From Chloroflexota bacterium (GTDB lineage: Bacteria; Chloroflexota; Anaerolineae; UBA3071): a stretch of DNA of 7,848 nt. This document shows positions 5,231 through 7,848 of this stretch, piece by piece; positions within the stretch are counted from its first letter, which is position 1; the number at the start of each line of letters is the position of its first letter. The DNA lies in assembly GCA_014383605.1 (NCBI GenBank), contig JACNHM010000282.1:1-7848 (forward strand). Reading direction: 5' to 3'. Below the pieces are notes generated by a model. The model saw only the letters and a program-made list of their open reading frames with translations, was not told the origin of the DNA and did no database searches. The translations under genes and the position numbers were made by a program.

Positions 5231-5426
5231 CGTGGATCGCCTCCAGTTTGCTTTTCAGCGTGTTGAAGATGGCCACCAGGATGGGCACCAGCAGCGCCGC
5301 CAGCAGCGCCCCGATGACCACGTACTCGATGGCCGCCGCAGCCTCTTCGTCTCGGAGGAGGTTTCGCCATCCGCCATCCGCAACCTGTGGTGAGCAAAGT
5401 CGAACCACCCGCAATCTGCCTTTCAT
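5220..5426 (-). CDS. Flp-type pilin 3
   Basis: A protein of 68 residues from ATG at 5426, overlapping the glycosyltransferase stop as ATGA, with GGAGG seven bases upstream. The pilin signature is EEAAAAIEYVVIGALLAALL, with E34-Y35 at the usual +5/+6 positions, followed by one hydrophobic helix and a short charged tail (NTLKSKLEAIHDGL). Two things are odd. The residue at -1 is Ala rather than the near-invariant Gly. The leader is also about 29 residues instead of about 11, and much of it comes from degenerate repeat sequence (5368-5424). Its mature part differs from pilins 1 and 2, so it may be a separate pilin subtype. It is translated immediately ahead of peptidase 1. Confidence 0.82.
   Translation of the reverse strand: MKGRLRVVRLCSPQVADGGWRNLLRDEEAAAAIEYVVIGALLAALLVPILVAIFNTLKSKLEAIHDGL
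5368..5424. repeat. Degenerate heptamer-like repeat remnant
   Basis: On the minus strand this leader region contains GATTGCGG, GTTGCGG, ATGGCGG and ATGGCG, related to the heptamer word at 1110-1206 and 6326-6390. It also has GGTGG and CCACC flanking a centre. Phase and inversion are poor compared with the other arrays, so I treat it as a decayed or weak example. Confidence 0.45.
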
Positions 5427-7141
5427 CCTTCATCCTCCAACTTCCAAATCCTGATCCCCCGCTCCTCGAAGCTCAGGAACGGGACCAGCCGGCCGGGGTT
5501 CCCCGTCCCGCTCTCCGGCTCCAGCTTCACCGTTCCCCAAAGGGCCAGGTACTCCACCCCAAAGCGCTTCATGGCTTCGATCACCGTCTCCGTCTCTGCC
5601 ACTTCCTCGCCGGGGACGACGATGCCTGCCCTGCCCGTGCAGTAGGCCATCGCCGGCGGGTTGGGGGACATGACCCGCACCTGCGCTGGCGTGGAGGAGA
5701 AGGCCTCCCCCAGCCAGCGACAGGCCTCCTGGCCCTGGCTGGCCTCCCGCCAGCCGTGCAGCAGGGCCGCCGCGGTGAAGAGAACGGCGGTGACCGCTGT
5801 GAGGACCTGCAGATAGCGAGTCATGGGCGCCCCGCGGATGCCCTTCAGCTGCCCCAGCAGCCTGCCTGCCTCTTCCACCCCCAGGGCCGCCAGCCCGTAG
5901 CCGAAGGGCAGGAAGGCCGACAGGCTGTGCAGGAAGGTCCCGTGCACCGCAGGGAAGGCGTAGACAATGCCCAGCACCAGCCAGAGGAGCAGGGGATAGA
6001 TCAGAACGGGAAAGAGCTCTCTTCTGCGCCGTACCGCCCAGACCCCCAACCCCAGGAAGGGGACCTGCCAGATCTGGAAGGCGGCGCGGCCAAAGACGAC
6101 GAGGGCGCTGAACCGCAACGCCTCCCAGCGGGTGGCCAGGATCGTCCTCCAGCCCTGGGCCAGGAAGCGAGCGATGTCCGTGCGGGGCTCCAGGGCGAAG
6201 AAGTGGTTGTAGTCGGTGAGAAAGGCCGCATACAGCGGATCCACCGGCGACAGCTTCCCCCAGACCCGCAGGTTTCGCAGGTACATGGGCGCGACGACGA
6301 TCAGGTAGAGCCCCAGGGAGCAGATGATTGCGGAATGCGGATTGCAGATTGCGGAGTGATTCCGCGTTCCGCATTCCGCAATCCGCCATCGTCTGTAGAC
6401 CATCGCGCACAGCAGCACCACCCACAACAGCGGCGCATCCTGCCGGGTCCAATGCGCCAGCCCGATCCACAGCCCGGTACCAGCCAGCCAGATGGCTCCA
6501 TTAGTCCCTGGTCTGATGGCCTCTTGGTCCTTGGTCTTCTGGTCTGGTGGCCCTTGGTCGGATGGCGTCGTAGCCCTTCTGACCAAAGGCCGAGCACGAT
6601 CAGACCAGCCGACCACCTGACCATCTGACCAACCGACCATGGACTTGTACATACTGTACAGCGCCATGCCCCCGGCGACCGTGTACAGCGTGTAGCAGTC
6701 CGTGTCCACCAGGTTGGCGGCCATGGAACCGCAGGCCAGGGAGAAGATAGCCGCCAGGGCCGCCGTGCGTCTCCGGCCGCTGATCTCCCACGTGAAGCGG
6801 TAGGAGAGCGCCGAAGCCAGGGCAGCCAGCACCACCGCAGCCACCTGCGCTCCCCGGAAGGAAACGCCGAATACCTTCATCGCCGCCGCCTCGGCCAGGG
6901 CCTGCCCCGGCAGCCAGATGGCGCCTGCCGGGTGGGGAAGGCCCTCGGGCCCGTCCTGGTAGTGGCCGATCACGTCTTCTACCAGCCCTCTCCCCTTGGC
7001 CAGGTTCGCGGCCAGGAGATAGTAGTAGATGCTGTCCCAGGTGCGGGGATCCTCAAGGACGACAGCCGTCCCTCCCCGCACCACCAGGGCAACGAGAAAG
7101 ACGATCAGCAGTGGCTTGAGACCGGCAACTCTCCCCTTCAC
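5423..7141 (-). CDS. GT-C membrane glycosyltransferase (ArnT/PMT-like, GT39-type) with two repeat inserts
   Basis: A multi-pass membrane protein of 572 residues from GTG at 7141. The octamer array directly upstream supplies a GGGAG-type SD. The first extracytoplasmic loop carries WDSIYYYLLAANLAKGRGL (D36 and the tyrosines) and then LPHPAGAIWLPG. This is the acidic-loop pattern of GT-C enzymes that use lipid-linked sugars. GLAHWTRQDAPLL matches the conserved TRxD/E loop of the same superfamily. About ten or more helices and a soluble C-terminal domain follow. Residues about 168-215 and 252-273 are encoded by repeat arrays and fall in loops between helices. Without them the length is about 500, normal for the family. 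Acceptor and donor are unknown. Its place between pilin genes suggests pilin or envelope glycosylation. Confidence 0.82.
   Translation of the reverse strand: MKGRVAGLKPLLIVFLVALVVRGGTAVVLEDPRTWDSIYYYLLAANLAKGRGLVEDVIGHYQDGPEGLPHPAGAIWLPGQALAEAAAMKVFGVSFRGAQVAAVVLAALASALSYRFTWEISGRRRTAALAAIFSLACGSMAANLVDTDCYTLYTVAGGMALYSMYKSMVGWSDGQVVGWSDRARPLVRRATTPSDQGPPDQKTKDQEAIRPGTNGAIWLAGTGLWIGLAHWTRQDAPLLWVVLLCAMVYRRWRIAECGTRNHSAICNPHSAIICSLGLYLIVVAPMYLRNLRVWGKLSPVDPLYAAFLTDYNHFFALEPRTDIARFLAQGWRTILATRWEALRFSALVVFGRAAFQIWQVPFLGLGVWAVRRRRELFPVLIYPLLLWLVLGIVYAFPAVHGTFLHSLSAFLPFGYGLAALGVEEAGRLLGQLKGIRGAPMTRYLQVLTAVTAVLFTAAALLHGWREASQGQEACRWLGEAFSSTPAQVRVMSPNPPAMAYCTGRAGIVVPGEEVAETETVIEAMKRFGVEYLALWGTVKLEPESGTGNPGRLVPFLSFEERGIRIWKLEDEG
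6326..6390. repeat. Heptamer palindromic array (word GATTGCG) inside the glycosyltransferase gene
   Basis: Plus strand in steps of seven: GATTGCG, GAATGCG, GATTGCA, GATTGCG, GAGTGAT, then inverted TCCGCGT, TCCGCAT, TCCGCAA, TCCGCCA. The two halves form an imperfect palindrome. It is read in frame as about 22 residues (RIAECG, then CNPHSAII) in a loop between two membrane helices. It uses the same word as 1110-1206. Confidence 0.9.
6501..6640. repeat. Octamer palindromic array (word TGGTCAGG) inside the glycosyltransferase gene
   Basis: On the minus strand from 6640: ATGGTCGG, TTGGTCAG, ATGGTCAG, GTGGTCGG, CTGGTCTG in exact 8-base phase. A less regular centre follows, and then reverse-complement words (GACCAAGG, GACCAGAA, GACCAAGA) with some 7-base spacing. 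It is read in frame as about 47 polar residues (GWSD, PSDQ, PDQK) between two membrane helices. Confidence 0.85.
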
Positions 7142-7189
7142 CGTGTCTCCCTGTCTCCTTGTCTCCGTGTCTCCCCCTCTCCCCGTCTC
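7142..7189. repeat. Direct octamer array (word GAGACAAG) filling the pilin 2-glycosyltransferase gap
   Basis: Six in-phase units on the minus strand: GAGACGGG, GAGAGGGG, GAGACACG, GAGACAAG, GAGACAGG, GAGACACG. The last unit abuts the GTG start of the glycosyltransferase, and the first lies just after the pilin 2 stop. The GGGAG inside the array is correctly placed to serve as its ribosome binding site. There is no inverted half, unlike the other arrays. Confidence 0.9.
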
Positions 7190-7193
7190 GACG

Positions 7194-7373
7194 TCAGGGC
7201 GGCGGCGTGGGGATCTGGCTCTCCAGGCTGGAACGAGCCGCCTCGCCCTTGTCCTTCACCGTGTCCATGAGGGCCCAGACGATGGTGCCCAGCAGGCCCA
7301 GGGCCAACGCCGCAATCACGATGTATTCCACCGCCGACGCCCCTCGTGCATCGGCGAGAAACTTCCTCCACAT
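7194..7373 (-). CDS. Flp-type pilin 2
   Basis: A protein of 59 residues from ATG at 7373 with AGGAGG five bases upstream. An in-frame extension of 14 codons to 7415 exists but would run through the hairpin and lacks this SD. The leader is MWRKFLADARG, cleaved before ASAVEYIVIAALALG, with Gly at -1 and Glu-Tyr at +5/+6: a textbook Flp signature. One hydrophobic helix is followed by WALMDTVKDKGEAARSS and a proline-rich end. It is clearly paralogous to pilin 1, sharing the ALALG-to-WALM-TVK-KG framework. It is predicted to be a major or alternative pilin subunit of a Tad pilus, processed by an A24 peptidase of this operon. Confidence 0.9.
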   Translation of the reverse strand: MWRKFLADARGASAVEYIVIAALALGLLGTIVWALMDTVKDKGEAARSSLESQIPTPPP

Positions 7374-7398
7374 ACGCTCCTCCTGAACCCAAAGTGTG

Positions 7399-7434
7399 GG
7401 GGATTGGGGGAGCACCCTTGCTCCCCCAATCCCT
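7399..7434. promoter_or_regulatory. Strong hairpin between pilin 1 and pilin 2
   Basis: GGATTGGGGGAGCA (7401-7414) and TGCTCCCCCAATCC (7419-7432) pair perfectly across a 4-base loop, with one further G-C pair outside. It lies 26 bases upstream of the pilin 2 start. There is no T-run after it, so it is not a typical intrinsic terminator. It more likely stabilises or processes the message, or attenuates readthrough from pilin 1 to the rest of the operon. Confidence 0.65.
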
Positions 7435-7442
7435 TCATGGCC

Positions 7443-7474
7443 GGGGGGACACCTCGCTGGCCAGGTCTCCCCCC
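7443..7474. promoter_or_regulatory. Second hairpin in the pilin 1-pilin 2 gap
   Basis: GGGGGGACACCT (7443-7454) and AGGTCTCCCCCC (7463-7474) are reverse complements with a single mismatch around an 8-base loop. It sits just after the pilin 1 stop and 8 bases before the stronger hairpin, making a tandem pair. A barrier to 3' exonucleases, giving extra pilin 1 message, is a reasonable inference. Confidence 0.55.
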
Positions 7475-7489
7475 GTAAGTCCGATGCGC

Positions 7490-7675
7490 TTACGGCGCGC
7501 TAAACGTAGGGAAGGTCGAGCTGGACACCTGGCTCTCGGCCAAGTCGCCCTTGCCCTTGACGGTGTTCATCAGGGCCCAGATGCAGGTGCCCAGAATCCC
7601 CAGAGCCAGCGCACCGCCCACCAGGTACTCCAGCATGGTGGCGCCGCTCTGATCCTTCATGAAACTCTTGAGCAT
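7490..7675 (-). CDS. Flp-type pilin 1
   Basis: A protein of 61 residues from ATG at 7675 with GAAAGGAG seven bases upstream, one of the strongest SDs in the window. The leader is MLKSFMKDQSG, cleaved before ATMLEYLVGGALALG, with Gly at -1 and Glu-Tyr at +5/+6. One hydrophobic helix follows, then WALMNTVKGKGDLAES and a short serine-, threonine- and proline-rich end. Length and layout fit the Flp family exactly. It is the first gene of the operon as seen here. It is separated from pilin 2 by two hairpins, which would suit a major pilin made in excess. Upstream genes lie outside the window, so the true operon start is not certain. Confidence 0.92.
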   Translation of the reverse strand: MLKSFMKDQSGATMLEYLVGGALALGILGTCIWALMNTVKGKGDLAESQVSSSTFPTFSAP

Positions 7676-7702
7676 GTGGTGTCTCCTTTCTTCTCTTTAT
7701 TC

Positions 7703-7718
7703 TCGTGATGTCGTGATG
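7703..7718. repeat. Tandem octamer in the pilin 1 leader
   Basis: TCGTGATG occurs twice without a gap (CATCACGA twice on the minus strand), 28 bases upstream of the pilin 1 start. It could be a regulator site or a minimal member of the octamer-array class. An AT-rich GAGAATAAAG lies between it and the SD, but I cannot define a promoter with confidence. Confidence 0.45.
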
Positions 7719-7774
7719 GCAGAGGCCGGTCACTGACGGCTGCCAGCCGCCGCCAGAGACCGCATCCCCTGCGG

Positions 7775-7796
7775 GAAGCCCCAAGAGCGGGGCTTC
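7775..7796. promoter_or_regulatory. Hairpin upstream of pilin 1
   Basis: GAAGCCCC (7775-7782) and GGGGCTTC (7789-7796) are perfect complements around a 6-base loop. No T-run follows on the minus strand. It may end an upstream transcript or lie in the 5' untranslated leader of pilin 1. I see no gene in 7676-7848. Confidence 0.4.
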
Positions 7797-7803
7797 GCCC
7801 CAG

Positions 7804-7848
7804 AACCTCAAACTGCAAACTCCCCATCGCTTTGAGGTTGGAAGTTTG
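7804..7848. repeat. Heptamer palindromic array at the right edge
   Basis: In steps of seven: AACCTCA, AACTGCA, AACTCCC, CATCGCT, TTGAGGT, TGGAAGT, then TTG at the window end. AACCTCAAA (7804-7812) is the exact reverse complement of TTTGAGGTT (7831-7839). It is the same architecture as the other heptamer arrays with a different word, and it probably continues beyond the window. Confidence 0.7.

Noticed and set aside
7374..7415. Fourteen-codon N-terminal extension of Flp pilin 2
   Set aside because: It would read through the hairpin and give an overlong leader. The ATG at 7373 has AGGAGG at ideal spacing and gives a standard 11-residue leader.
7399..7434. Rho-independent terminator between pilin 1 and pilin 2
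   Set aside because: The stem is strong, but no T-run follows in the direction of transcription, and the genes beyond it belong to the same functional set.

Overview
The window looks like part of a Tad/Flp-type (type IVc) pilus locus from a high-GC bacterium. I infer a Chloroflexota (Anaerolineae-like) genome from the mix of Flp pilins, A24 prepilin peptidases, TadE-like pseudopilins and a GT-C glycosyltransferase, plus abundant short-word repeat arrays. No taxonomic marker is present, so this is only a moderate-confidence inference. Every gene I can support is on the minus strand and reads from about 7675 down past base 1. Most neighbours overlap by 4 to 20 bases (ATGA, GTGA or TTGA junctions) and have a Shine-Dalgarno (SD) motif inside the previous gene. 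That pattern indicates one translationally coupled operon.

Layout in transcription order: upstream leader with a heptamer array, a hairpin and a tandem octamer (7676-7848); Flp pilin 1 (7490-7675); two tandem hairpins; Flp pilin 2 (7194-7373); a 48-base octamer array; a large GT-C membrane glycosyltransferase carrying two in-frame repeat inserts (5423-7141); Flp pilin 3 (5220-5426); prepilin peptidase 1 (4730-5230); TadE-like pseudopilin (4270-4749); a second TadE/TadG-like protein (3671-4273); a 160-base gap holding a possible 32-codon ORF; a lipoprotein (2463-3512); a single-pass membrane protein (1825-2430); a small multi-pass membrane protein (1439-1828); a C-terminally truncated prepilin peptidase 2 (1068-1442); a small cysteine-rich zinc-finger-like protein (847-1083); an intact prepilin peptidase 3 (398-850); and a zinc-ribbon protein running off the left edge (1-326).

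How the genes could work together: three small pilins and two pseudopilins would be processed by the membrane aspartyl peptidases and assembled on the cell surface. The GT-C enzyme could glycosylate pilins or envelope components, and the lipoprotein and small membrane proteins could be accessory factors. The motor and platform genes of a Tad system (CpaF/TadA, TadB, TadC, CpaB) are not in this window.

The most unusual signal is a set of about nine short arrays built from 7- or 8-base words. In most of them, direct copies are followed by reverse-complement copies, so the array is a large imperfect palindrome. Several lie inside coding sequence without breaking the frame. They sit mainly in leader peptides, just after a lipobox, in membrane-protein loops, or in place of a gene's 3' end. 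The words differ between arrays while the architecture is shared, so these are not simply copies of one element.
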